Assembly (NCBI GenBank): GCA_900548185.1 | Contig: URJJ01000023.1 | Location: 1-44,917, forward strand | DNA from: an uncultured Opitutales bacterium | GTDB taxonomy: Bacteria > Verrucomicrobiota > Verrucomicrobiia > Opitutales > Intestinicryptomonadaceae | Length of the DNA stretch: 44,917 nt | Reading direction: 5' to 3' | In this document: positions 15,938-23,103 of the stretch, piece by piece | How the letters are laid out: the number at the start of each line of letters is the position of its first letter | Numbering within the stretch: position 1 is the stretch's first letter | Position numbers and translations under genes: made by a program | Notes under the pieces: model-generated | Told to the model about the DNA's origin: nothing | The model's input: the letters and a program-made list of their open reading frames with translations, nothing else | Database searches by the model: none

Positions 15938-16333
15938 TTACCAGACTTTGCAGATTAATTCGCCGCCGGCCTTGTTGGCGCGGCACTCTGCGTCGTTCAT
16001 TACGCCGCGGGAGGTCGTGAGGATGGATATGCCCATGCCGCCGAGGACGCGCGGAATGTCCGAGCAGGAGTAGTACAGGCGGCGGCCGGGCTTGCTCACG
16101 CGCTCGATGGCCGTGATTGCCGGGACCTCTTTCGTGTACTTGAGGGCTATGTCAATCTTCTTGGACGCCTTTTCCCCGGAAACCTCGAAGGAGGCGATGT
16201 AGCCGCCTTCCTTGAGTATCCTTGCTATGCCTTCGCGGATCTTGGACCAGGAGGCCGAGCAGGAGGGCTTGCCGGCGGAGCTGGCGTTGCGGATGATTGT
16301 CAGAAAGTCTCCGATATTGTCGTGTGATGCCAT
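15938..16333 (-). CDS. rpsH: 30S ribosomal protein S8
   Basis: 131 residues (E. coli 130). Binds the central domain of 16S rRNA and, in E. coli, represses the spc operon through its mRNA. Begins MASHDNIGDFLTIIRNASSA and ends with the family signature GISILTTSRGVMNDAECRAN then AGGELICKVW. It lies 15 bases after rpsN. Confidence 0.98.
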   Translation of the reverse strand: MASHDNIGDFLTIIRNASSAGKPSCSASWSKIREGIARILKEGGYIASFEVSGEKASKKIDIALKYTKEVPAITAIERVSKPGRRLYYSCSDIPRVLGGMGISILTTSRGVMNDAECRANKAGGELICKVW

Positions 16334-16348
16334 GTCTTTAGTCTCCTA

Positions 16349-16654
16349 TTACCAGGAAGCCTTCGTGACTCCGGGAATCTTGCCGTCGAGGGCGAGTTCG
16401 CGGAAGGTTATGCGGGAGAGCCCGAACTTGCGGATGTATGCGCGCGGGCGGCCCGTGATGGAGCAGCGGTTGCGCACGCGTATCGGGGACGAGTTGCGGG
16501 GAAGCTTGGACATCGCCTTCTGGGCGGCGAAGAACTCCTCGTCCGAAGAATTCGGGTTGGAGAGCACCTTCTTGAGCTCGGCCCTCTTCTCGGCGTACTT
16601 CGCAACGAGCTTCTGGCGCTTCAAATTTTTCTGTATTGACGATTTTTTTGCCAT
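16349..16654 (-). CDS. rpsN: 30S ribosomal protein S14, zinc-independent long form
   Basis: 101 residues, the length of the long C-minus form (E. coli 101), without the CxxC pairs of the short zinc form. Shows MAKKSSIQKNLKRQKLVAKY at the start and the signature RNRCSITGRPRAYIRKFGLS, then FRELALDGKIPGVTKASW at the end. Four bases separate it from rplE. Confidence 0.98.
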   Translation of the reverse strand: MAKKSSIQKNLKRQKLVAKYAEKRAELKKVLSNPNSSDEEFFAAQKAMSKLPRNSSPIRVRNRCSITGRPRAYIRKFGLSRITFRELALDGKIPGVTKASW

Positions 16655-16658
16655 AATC

Positions 16659-17234
16659 TTACTTAGCCTCCGCGGTTGCAGCCTCTGCGTTGGGCTTGCG
16701 GAAGGGCATGCCCAAAAGCTTCAAAAGTTCGCGACCTTCGGCGTCGGTCTTGGCGGTCGTTACGATCGTTATGTCCATGCCGAGGTTCTTGCGGTTCGGG
16801 TCAACGGTGATTTCCGGGAATATCGTGTGGTCGGAAATGCCGAAGGAGTAGTTGCCGTGCCCGTCGAGGCGCGTGCCGACGCCGCGGAAGTCGCGGATGG
16901 AGGGCAGGACGATGTTGACGAACTTGTACATGAACTCCCACATCCGGGCGCCGCGCAGGGTCACCATGACGCCGTTGGGCTGCCCTTCGCGGAGCTTGAA
17001 GTTGGCTATGCTCTTGCGGGACTTCGTAACCACGGGCTGCTGGCCCGAGAGCTTCGCTATCTCCTTTACTACCTCCTGCACCCACTCCTTGGAGTTTTCG
17101 CTGCGGATGCCGGAGCTTATCACGATCTTCTCCAGATTCGGGACGTTGTGCGGGTTGTCGTGGCTGAGCGCCTTTTCGAGCGCCGGAACCACCTTTTCCG
17201 CATATATCTGTTTTAGTACGGGTGTATTGCTCAT
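16659..17234 (-). CDS. rplE: 50S ribosomal protein L5
   Basis: 191 residues (E. coli 179), with a short extra C-terminal tail NAEAATAEAK. 5S rRNA-binding protein that bridges to S13 and the P-site tRNA. Motifs include NPHNVPNLEKIVISSGIRSE, then RLREGQPNG-like KLREGQPNGVMVTLRG, and FPEITVDPNRKNLGMDITIV. It lies 24 bases after rplX. Confidence 0.98.
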   Translation of the reverse strand: MSNTPVLKQIYAEKVVPALEKALSHDNPHNVPNLEKIVISSGIRSENSKEWVQEVVKEIAKLSGQQPVVTKSRKSIANFKLREGQPNGVMVTLRGARMWEFMYKFVNIVLPSIRDFRGVGTRLDGHGNYSFGISDHTIFPEITVDPNRKNLGMDITIVTTAKTDAEGRELLKLLGMPFRKPNAEAATAEAK

Positions 17235-17258
17235 TTTGCTGTGCTGTTTCGCCGCTGC

Positions 17259-17510
17259 TTACGCCTGCTTCCTCTTGGAATCATAGCGCCCAGCCGGCAT
17301 TACGTTTGAAATGTGAATCGCCTGCTCGCGCTCGACGACCGCCCCGTCGGGGTTCTTCTCGCTCTTGCGCTCGTGGTGCTTGCGCATGTTGACGCCCTCG
17401 ACAATGACCTTCTGGACCTTCGGATAAACCGCCAGAACCTTGCCGCGCACGCCCTTGGACGCGCCAGTTATAACCACGACTTCTTCGCCTTTTTTGACGC
17501 TGCTTTTCAT
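17259..17510 (-). CDS. rplX: 50S ribosomal protein L24
   Basis: 83 residues, shorter than E. coli L24 (104) but holding the complete KOW core: KKGEEVVVITGASKGVRGKV, then VEGVNMRKHHERKSEKNPDG. It is an assembly initiator at the 5' end of 23S rRNA. Only one base separates it from rplN, suggesting translational coupling. Confidence 0.97.
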   Translation of the reverse strand: MKSSVKKGEEVVVITGASKGVRGKVLAVYPKVQKVIVEGVNMRKHHERKSEKNPDGAVVEREQAIHISNVMPAGRYDSKRKQA

Positions 17511-17511
17511 C

Positions 17512-17877
17512 TTACAAAACCTCCGGTGCGAGGGATACGATCTTCATGAAGTTCTTGGCGCGCAGTTCGCGTGCGACGGGCCCGAATATGCGGGTGCCCT
17601 TCGGGTTGCCCGCGTTGTCGAGAATCACGACCGCGTTCGAGTCGAAGCGGAGGTAGGAGCCGTCGGGGCGGCGGATGGGGGCCTTCGTGCGGACGATGAC
17701 CGCCTTTGCCACGGTGCCCTTCTTGACTGCCGCGTCGGGGGTTGAGGACTTGATGGCCACCACGATTGTGTCGCCGACCTTGGCGGAGCGGCTAATCTGG
17801 CCCAGGCGGCGTATCATCATCGCCTCCTTGGCGCCGGTGTTGTCGGCCACGACCAGTTTTGTCTGCATCTGTATCAT
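17512..17877 (-). CDS. rplN: 50S ribosomal protein L14
   Basis: 121 residues (E. coli 123). Intersubunit-bridge protein and docking site of the silencing factor RsfS. It begins MIQMQTKLVVADNTGAKEAM and contains GDTIVVAIKSS and AVVILDNAGNPKGTRIFGPV. It is followed by rplX after one base and preceded by rpsQ. Confidence 0.98.
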   Translation of the reverse strand: MIQMQTKLVVADNTGAKEAMMIRRLGQISRSAKVGDTIVVAIKSSTPDAAVKKGTVAKAVIVRTKAPIRRPDGSYLRFDSNAVVILDNAGNPKGTRIFGPVARELRAKNFMKIVSLAPEVL

Positions 17878-17893
17878 TGTGCGATCTCCTCTG

Positions 17894-18166
17894 CTATGCC
17901 GTTACGGGCGCCTTTTCTATGATGCGGACCACGCGGAAGCGCTTCATCTTGCTCAGGGGGCGGGTTTCGACAACCTCGACCTTGTCGCCGAGCGCGCATT
18001 CGCTCTTTTCGTCGTGGACGTGAATCACGGTCTTGCGGCGGATTTCCTTGTGGTAGAGCGGGTGAGGAACCTTGTAAAAGTAAGTTACCTTTATGCTCTT
18101 GTCCCCCGACAGCGACGTTACCACTCCGACGAGACTCTTGCGGGATTTTCTCTGTACTTCTGACAT
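17894..18166 (-). CDS. rpsQ: 30S ribosomal protein S17
   Basis: 90 residues (E. coli 84). OB-fold primary rRNA-binding protein. Signatures are RKSLVGVVTSLSGDKSIKV, YHKEIRRKTVIHVHDEKSEC and GDKVEVVETRPLSKMKRFRV. Lies 15 bases after rpmC in the S10 order. Confidence 0.98.
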   Translation of the reverse strand: MSEVQRKSRKSLVGVVTSLSGDKSIKVTYFYKVPHPLYHKEIRRKTVIHVHDEKSECALGDKVEVVETRPLSKMKRFRVVRIIEKAPVTA

Positions 18167-18181
18167 TGTTTGCCTCTCTTA

Positions 18182-18370
18182 TTATCCGTTCTTCTGGGCT
18201 TTCACCGTCTCAAAACGCGCGATGTCGCGGCGCAGGACGCGGATGCGGCCCGTGTTTTCCACCTGGCCCGTTTTCTTGGTGATGTTGAGGTTGAGCAGTT
18301 CGTCGCGCATTTCGCGCAGTTTCTTGTCAAGCTCGGCAGCGGAAAGTTCTCTTATGTCTTTTGCTTTCAT
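18182..18370 (-). CDS. rpmC: 50S ribosomal protein L29
   Basis: 62 residues (E. coli 63). Small helical protein at the tunnel exit next to L23, near the binding sites of SRP and trigger factor. Begins MKAKDIRELSAAELDKKLRE and ends RVLRRDIARFETVKAQKNG. Lies between rplP and rpsQ with 15-base gaps on both sides. Confidence 0.98.
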   Translation of the reverse strand: MKAKDIRELSAAELDKKLREMRDELLNLNITKKTGQVENTGRIRVLRRDIARFETVKAQKNG

Positions 18371-18385
18371 TCTTTTGTCTCCTAA

Positions 18386-18814
18386 TTACAGGACTTCGAC
18401 GCCTTCGCGCACGATGAAGCGGCAGTGGAAGGGAAGCTTACCGTCGGCAAGCCTCATGGCCTCGCGGGCCTGGGAGGCGGGAACGCCGGAAATTTCAAAG
18501 AGTATGACGCCGGGCTTGATGACCGCGCACCAGAATTCGACGCCGCCCTTGCCCTTGCCCATGCGGGTTTCGGCGGGCTTCTTTGTCACCGGCTTCTGCG
18601 GGAACACCCTCATCCACACCTTGCCCTTGCGCTTCAGGTACCTGTTGATGGCCACGCGGGCCGCCTCTAGCTGGGAGGCCGTGCAGCGGCCCCTGTCGAG
18701 GGCCTGTATGGCGTAGTCGCCGAAGGCGATCGAGTCGCCGCCCTTGGCGTCGCCGTAGATGCGCCCCTTGTGAACCTTGCGATACTTCGTCCTAGTTGGA
18801 AGTATGTTTGCCAT
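18386..18814 (-). CDS. rplP: 50S ribosomal protein L16
   Basis: 142 residues (E. coli 136). Helps position A-site tRNA near the peptidyl-transferase centre. Begins MANILPTRTKYRKVHKGRIY; signatures are GRCTASQLEAARVAINRYLK, VWMRVFPQKPVTKKPAETRM and GKGKGGVEFWCAVIKPG. It precedes rpmC and follows rpsC by 24 bases. Confidence 0.98.
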   Translation of the reverse strand: MANILPTRTKYRKVHKGRIYGDAKGGDSIAFGDYAIQALDRGRCTASQLEAARVAINRYLKRKGKVWMRVFPQKPVTKKPAETRMGKGKGGVEFWCAVIKPGVILFEISGVPASQAREAMRLADGKLPFHCRFIVREGVEVL

Positions 18815-18838
18815 TTTGAAATTCTTTCCTGTTTGAGA

Positions 18839-19471
18839 TTAGAGAACGTCCTCGGGCTTCAGGCACAGCCAGCACTTGACGCCTATCTTTCCGTAGAGCG
18901 TGTGGGCTTCGGTGAAACCGTAGTCGATGTTTTCGCGGAGGGTCTGCAGGGGGATGCGCCCCTTGCGCTGCCATTCGGTGCGGGCGATTTCCGCGCCGCC
19001 GAGACGGCCCGATATCTGTATCTTCACGCCGAGGGCACCCATGGCCATGCAGGTGGCGATGGACTTCTTGATGGCGCGGCGGAAGGATATGCGGCGCTCG
19101 AGCTGGAGGGCGACGCTTTCGGCCACGAGGAACGCCACGAGGTCGGGCTTCTTCACCTCCTGGATGTCAACCAGGATGTCCTTGCCGATGAACTTCGCAA
19201 GGTCCGCCTTGAGCTGTTCGAGCAGGGCGCCCTTCTGGCCTATCACGACACCCGGACGGGCCGTGAAAATCTTGACGCGGATGCGCTGGCCCGCGCGCTC
19301 TATGAAGATGCGGGGAACCGACGCGCCCTTGAGCTTGTCGCGGAGAAATTCGCGGATGCGATAGTCTTCCTCCAGGAATTTGGAATAATCCGCCTTGTTC
19401 GCGAACCAGCGCGAATCCCAATCGCGGCGAACCGCCAGACGAAAACCTCTAGGATTTACTTTTTGTCCCAT
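18839..19471 (-). CDS. rpsC: 30S ribosomal protein S3
   Basis: 210 residues (E. coli 233). mRNA entry-channel protein with helicase function. Begins MGQKVNPRGFRLAVRRDWDS; the KH domain shows RPGVVIGQKGALLEQLKADL, and the C-terminal part GALGVKIQISGRLGGAEIAR. Ends KCWLCLKPEDVL, lacking the long tail of gammaproteobacterial S3. Lies 18 bases after rplV. Confidence 0.98.
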   Translation of the reverse strand: MGQKVNPRGFRLAVRRDWDSRWFANKADYSKFLEEDYRIREFLRDKLKGASVPRIFIERAGQRIRVKIFTARPGVVIGQKGALLEQLKADLAKFIGKDILVDIQEVKKPDLVAFLVAESVALQLERRISFRRAIKKSIATCMAMGALGVKIQISGRLGGAEIARTEWQRKGRIPLQTLRENIDYGFTEAHTLYGKIGVKCWLCLKPEDVL

Positions 19472-19489
19472 GTTGATATTTCTCCAAAA

Positions 19490-19825
19490 TTACTTTTCGT
19501 CGCTGAGCACGATAGAGATGTGGCTCGTGCGCTTGCGAATGGGGTGCGCGCTGCCGCGGGCCACCGGGCGGAAACGCTTGAAGGCGATGCCCTGGTTGAC
19601 CACAGCCGACTTCACCCTGAGCGAAGCGGCCGAAGCGCCGTTGTTGTTTTCCGCGTTTGCGATGGCGCTCTGGAGCGTCTTGGCGATGAGCGCCGCGCTC
19701 TTCCTGGGCACCAGCCTCAGGACCTCGAGAGCCTCCGCAGCATTACGCCCCTGGATTTCACGGGCGACTTCGCGCACCTTTTTGTCGGACATGCGCGCAA
19801 ATTTTGTCAATGCTTTTACTTCCAT
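19490..19825 (-). CDS. rplV: 50S ribosomal protein L22
   Basis: 111 residues (E. coli 110) from the ATG at 19825 (MEVKALTKFARMSDKKVREV). The frame stays open upstream only because it runs through the preceding gene in another frame. Its beta-hairpin reaches into the exit tunnel; the tip region and the end RKRTSHISIVLSDEK are recognisable. The start comes 20 bases after the inserted exported-protein gene rather than straight after rpsS, as is usual. Confidence 0.96.
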   Translation of the reverse strand: MEVKALTKFARMSDKKVREVAREIQGRNAAEALEVLRLVPRKSAALIAKTLQSAIANAENNNGASAASLRVKSAVVNQGIAFKRFRPVARGSAHPIRKRTSHISIVLSDEK

Positions 19826-19845
19826 CTTCGTATCTGTTTTAAATA

Positions 19846-20187
19846 TTATCTTGTCACGCCGAATTCTACGCGGGCCCCCTCGGAGATTTCCGAGACGCCC
19901 ACCGCCAAAGCGACGCTCCTTGCCATTGCCGAATCCACTATGAGGATTTCCGCGGGGTCGCCCCCCGGAACCTCGGCGAAGCAGCGCAGCCCGGGCCTGA
20001 GCCCGTCGCGCAAACCGCCGTTTAGGATTATGAGGTCCGCAGGGGCCGCCCTGTCTATCTTTTCGACGCGCAGCGCGCCCGCGGAAGGCCTCGCGGCCTC
20101 TGAGAGCATCCCTCCGGCGCAAAGCCCGGCCGCCGCGCCCGTGGAGAGCGCGAAAGCAGCCAGAAGCCTTGTGCCGAATCCGTACAT
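19846..20187 (-). CDS. Exported protein of unknown function inside the S10 operon
   Basis: 113 residues from the ATG at 20187, four bases after the rpsS stop codon and 20 bases before rplV, on the same strand, so it is cotranscribed with ribosomal genes. The N-terminus MYGFGTRLLAAFALSTGAAA is a plausible Sec signal peptide or single membrane anchor. The remaining about 80 residues (VEKIDRAAPADLIILNGGLR, DGLRPGLRCFAEVPGG, then EILIVDSAMARSVALAV) look like a small beta-barrel of the kind seen in FlgT C-terminal domains and related surface proteins: an LxxNGGxxDGLxxG turn, then a strand pair ending in a SVA motif. That resemblance is by eye. No ribosomal function is evident. Rejecting it would leave a 366-base hole in a tightly packed operon. 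Confidence 0.78.
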   Translation of the reverse strand: MYGFGTRLLAAFALSTGAAAGLCAGGMLSEAARPSAGALRVEKIDRAAPADLIILNGGLRDGLRPGLRCFAEVPGGDPAEILIVDSAMARSVALAVGVSEISEGARVEFGVTR

Positions 20188-20191
20188 GGTA

Positions 20192-20470
20192 TTACTGGGC
20201 GGCCTTCTTGGTGTGGGGCTGGTGGCCCTTGAAGAAACGGGTCGGCGCAAATTCGCCGAGCTTGTGGCCCACCATGTTTTCCGTGACATAGACGGGGACG
20301 AACTTCTTGCCGTTATGGACGTTGAAGTTGAGGCCCACGAAGTCGGGGGTGATGGTGGAGCGGCGCGACCAGGTCTGGATGGGCTTGCGGGAATCGGTCT
20401 TGACGGCCTCGTCAACCTTTTCCATCAGGCTCTGGTCGGTAAACGGACCCTTTTTAATAGAACGTGACAT
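20192..20470 (-). CDS. rpsS: 30S ribosomal protein S19
   Basis: 92 residues, the same as E. coli. 30S head protein forming a complex with S13. Begins MSRSIKKGPFTDQSLMEKVD; signatures are TWSRRSTITPDFVGLNFNVH, VTENMVGHKLGEFAPTR and KGHQPHTKKAAQ. Four bases follow rplB; four bases further on an exported-protein gene starts instead of rplV. Confidence 0.98.
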   Translation of the reverse strand: MSRSIKKGPFTDQSLMEKVDEAVKTDSRKPIQTWSRRSTITPDFVGLNFNVHNGKKFVPVYVTENMVGHKLGEFAPTRFFKGHQPHTKKAAQ

Positions 20471-20474
20471 AGTA

Positions 20475-21320
20475 TTACCTCTTTACTTTCTTGCCGTTGC
20501 GCCTCAAAACGATCTGCGAATTGGAAGGCTTGCTCTTGATGCGTGTCGGGTAGCCCTTGGCGAGCTGGCCCCACGGCGAAACCGGATGGTCGCCGCCGGA
20601 AGTGCGGCCTTCGCCGCCGCCCTGCGGGTGGTCCACCGGGTTCATGGCAACGCCCCTGACGCGCGGCCTGCGGCCGAGCCAGCGGTTGCGGCCCGCCTTG
20701 CCGAGGCTCTGGTTGGAGTGCTCGGAGTTGCCGACGACGCCGATGGTGGCGCGGCACGACGCATTGATGAGGCGGATTTCGCCGCTGGGCATCTTGACCG
20801 TGGCGACTTCGCCTTCCACCGCCACGAGCTGGGCGCTGGAACCTGCGCCGCGGGCGAGCTGCGCGCCCTTGCCCGGCACCATCTCAATGGCGTGTATGCG
20901 GGTCGCGGGGGGGATGAACTTCAGCGGGAGGCACATTCCGACGGTGTATTCGTCCTGCCTTCCGGAAGTGGAAACGATTGCGTCGCCCTTCTTGAGGCCC
21001 TCGGGGGCCACAATGTAGCGGAGCTCGCCGTTTTCGTACTTGACGAGCGCGATGTAGGCTGTGCGGAACGGGTCGTACTCGATAGCCTGGACGGTCGCGG
21101 GAACGTCGAAGATGTCGCGCTTGAAGTCTATGCGGCGATAGAGCTTCTTGTGCCCGCCGCCGCGGCGGCGCGAAGTGATGCGGCCGTAGCAGTTGCGGCC
21201 CTTGGCGCGGTGCACGCTCTCGGTGAGGGAGCGTTCGGGGCGCTTGTTGTCAACTTCATTCCTGCTCAGCTCCAGAAATCTCTGGGCCGGAGTCAAAGGT
21301 CTTTTCTTGATGATAGCCAT
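20475..21320 (-). CDS. rplB: 50S ribosomal protein L2
   Basis: 281 residues (E. coli 273). Needed for subunit association and peptidyl-transferase activity. RGGGHKKLYRRIDFKRD near residue 55 and the C-terminal signature GVAMNPVDHPQGGGEGRTSG. The functionally important His of VDH is kept, while the second His of the usual HPHGG is Gln (HPQGG). It ends in basic RRNGKKVKR. Lies between rplW and rpsS. Confidence 0.98.
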   Translation of the reverse strand: MAIIKKRPLTPAQRFLELSRNEVDNKRPERSLTESVHRAKGRNCYGRITSRRRGGGHKKLYRRIDFKRDIFDVPATVQAIEYDPFRTAYIALVKYENGELRYIVAPEGLKKGDAIVSTSGRQDEYTVGMCLPLKFIPPATRIHAIEMVPGKGAQLARGAGSSAQLVAVEGEVATVKMPSGEIRLINASCRATIGVVGNSEHSNQSLGKAGRNRWLGRRPRVRGVAMNPVDHPQGGGEGRTSGGDHPVSPWGQLAKGYPTRIKSKPSNSQIVLRRNGKKVKR

Positions 21321-21335
21321 TTTCTGATGCCTTCC

Positions 21336-21626
21336 TTACGCGAGTTGTATGCTCTGGCCTTCCGCGAGGGTGACGACGGCCTTTTTCATGGCGCCCTTGA
21401 CGCCCACCGACGCGCGGCGGACGCGGGAAACCTTGACCTTGCCCTTGACGTTTATGATGTTGACGCGCTTCACCTTTACCTTGAAGAACTTCTCGACGGC
21501 CTGCGCGATTTCGATGGCGCGGGCTTCGTCGGCAACTTCAAAGGTGTACTGGTTCGCGGCCTGGAGGTTCGCGGCCTTTTCGGTGACGCGGTAGCCCTTC
21601 AAAATCTTTTCGGGTGCGATGCTCAT
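21336..21626 (-). CDS. rplW: 50S ribosomal protein L23
   Basis: 96 residues (E. coli 100). Tunnel-exit protein that docks trigger factor and SRP. Begins MSIAPEKILKGYRVTEKAAN; QYTFEVADEARAIEIAQAVE and FFKVKVKRVNIINVKGKVK mark the conserved core. Five bases follow rplD and 15 precede rplB. Confidence 0.97.
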   Translation of the reverse strand: MSIAPEKILKGYRVTEKAANLQAANQYTFEVADEARAIEIAQAVEKFFKVKVKRVNIINVKGKVKVSRVRRASVGVKGAMKKAVVTLAEGQSIQLA

Positions 21627-21631
21627 GTTGA

Positions 21632-22261
21632 TTACTCCTTGTTGGCGCGTGCCAGAACGGTGTCGAAGCCCTTGCCGGACACGATTATGCGGTCGAAGCG
21701 GGTGAGGTCGAGGGCGTTGAGCTGCGCGGTCTCGCAGAACGCCACGCGGGCGATGTTGCGGGAGGCGAGCGCCACTTCCTCGGAGAACTGGTCGTCGACG
21801 AGGAGAACCTTGCCCTCGCCGAATATCTTGCCGATTACGGCGTCCATATCCTTGGTCTTCCTGCTGGGGGCGGCGAATTCCTCAATGAGGACGATGTTGC
21901 CGCCGGAGCACTTGTTGAAGAGGGCCCTGCGGAGGGCCAGGAGGCGGACCTTCTTGTTTATCTTCTGGGACCAGTCGCAGGGGGTCGGGCCGAACACTAC
22001 GGCGCCTCCGCGGTGGATTACGCTCTTGAACGTGCCGTGGCGGGAGCGGCCGCCGCCCTTCTGCTTGAAAGGCTTCTTGCCGGTGCCGCTGACATGCCCG
22101 TAGTCGAGGGTGGAGGCGTTGCCCTGGCGGGCGTTGGCCTGGTAGGCCACGATGGTTTCCTTGAGCGCAAACACGCCCTTGTCGCCTTCGAATACAGGAA
22201 TGTTTTCAAATTCCTTTTCAACGAAGCTACTTCCGTCTGACTTGTATACTTTTAGTTTCAT
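21632..22261 (-). CDS. rplD: 50S ribosomal protein L4
   Basis: 209 residues (E. coli 201). Its extended loop lines the exit tunnel: KKPFKQKGGGRSRHGTFKSV. The C-terminal globular part includes LRRALFNKCSGGNIVLIEEF and the final RIIVSGKGFDTVLARANKE. In E. coli L4 represses the S10 operon through the leader. Here rpsJ is not in the operon, and a dyad lies in the rplC leader that could play such a role. Confidence 0.98.
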   Translation of the reverse strand: MKLKVYKSDGSSFVEKEFENIPVFEGDKGVFALKETIVAYQANARQGNASTLDYGHVSGTGKKPFKQKGGGRSRHGTFKSVIHRGGAVVFGPTPCDWSQKINKKVRLLALRRALFNKCSGGNIVLIEEFAAPSRKTKDMDAVIGKIFGEGKVLLVDDQFSEEVALASRNIARVAFCETAQLNALDLTRFDRIIVSGKGFDTVLARANKE

Positions 22262-22279
22262 CTGCGTAGACTCCGTAAA

Positions 22280-22918
22280 TTAAGCGTTCTTGGCCTTCTT
22301 GGCGTTGCGCACCAAAACGATGTCGCCGTTTGCGCCGGGAATGCTGCCCTTGATGAGGAGGAGGTTCTTGTCCTCGAGAATCTTCACGATGGAGAGGTTC
22401 TGGGTTGTGCAGCGGGTCTGGCCCATGTGGCCGGGCATCTTCCTGCCCTTGTAAACGTGGCCCGGGGTCTGGCGGCAGCCGACGGAGCCGGGCCTGCGGT
22501 GCATCATGTGGCCGTGGGAAGCGGGCTGGCCCTGGAAATTGTGGCGCCTCATTACGCCCTGGAAGCCCTTGCCCTTGGTGGTTCCGATAATGTCGACCTT
22601 CTGGCCTTCGGAGAAGTTGGTGACCTTCAAAACGTCGCCAATCTTGAGTTCTGCGGGGCCTTCCGAACGGATTTCAACGAGTTCCGTGAGGGGTTCCAAT
22701 CCCGCCTTTTTTAGGTGCCCAAGCTCGGGCTTTGACATGCGCGACTCTTTCTGCGCGCCGAAGCCTATCTGAACGGCGTTGTAGCCGTCGCTTTGAGCGG
22801 TTTTAACCTGAGTTACGGGGCAGGGGCCGGCTTCGACCACCGTGACAGCGACCAGTGCGTTGTCTGCGTCGAAAACCTGGGTCATGCCCAGTTTCTTGCC
22901 AATAAGTATTGTGCTCAT
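22280..22918 (-). CDS. rplC: 50S ribosomal protein L3
   Basis: 212 residues (E. coli 209). First gene of this operon, beginning MSTILIGKKLGMTQVFDADN. The conserved loop that approaches the peptidyl-transferase centre is GVMRRHNFQGQPASHGHMMH, followed by RRPGSVGCRQTPGHVYKGRK. It normally follows rpsJ; here rpsJ is 3.8 kb upstream behind its own terminator, so rplC has an independent promoter and a leader of about 125 bases. No strong Shine-Dalgarno precedes the ATG. Confidence 0.98.
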   Translation of the reverse strand: MSTILIGKKLGMTQVFDADNALVAVTVVEAGPCPVTQVKTAQSDGYNAVQIGFGAQKESRMSKPELGHLKKAGLEPLTELVEIRSEGPAELKIGDVLKVTNFSEGQKVDIIGTTKGKGFQGVMRRHNFQGQPASHGHMMHRRPGSVGCRQTPGHVYKGRKMPGHMGQTRCTTQNLSIVKILEDKNLLLIKGSIPGANGDIVLVRNAKKAKNA

Positions 22919-22943
22919 TTTATATCTAAGAGGCAGGTGGAAG

Positions 22944-22962
22944 CTAAAATCCTGATTTTAAG
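22944..22962 (-). promoter_or_regulatory. Dyad in the rplC leader
   Basis: CTAAAATC-CT-GATTTTAAG on the plus strand is a nearly perfect inverted repeat 26 bases before the rplC start codon. A second short inverted repeat, CCTTTTACAAAAGG, lies near 23022-23035. As RNA the first would form a 7-bp stem, too tight unless the central pairs open. The leader position suggests autogenous control, for example by L4, but nothing here proves it. Confidence 0.35.
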
Positions 22963-23041
22963 GGTTTTTCGCCTCGGTTTTAACCTGCGTTAGGTGTTAG
23001 TCTTGTATGTATTTCTATCTCCTTTTACAAAAGGAAAGTGC

Positions 23042-23071
23042 AAATCCTGCCATCGGGGCCTTTTTTGTCAA
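23042..23071 (-). promoter_or_regulatory. Probable promoter of the rplC-rplQ operon
   Basis: A perfect minus-strand TTGACA at 23066-23071 lies directly below an A/T-only tract (about 23075-23103) that resembles an UP element. At 17-18 bases spacing the -10 region reads AGGATT or GGATTT, a poor match, so the -10 assignment is weak. A promoter is required here because rpsJ ends at a terminator and the intervening PEP-CTERM gene ends at another. Confidence 0.55.
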
Positions 23072-23103
23072 CAAGTTTTTTAAAAATTAAAAATTTTTTT
23101 TAA

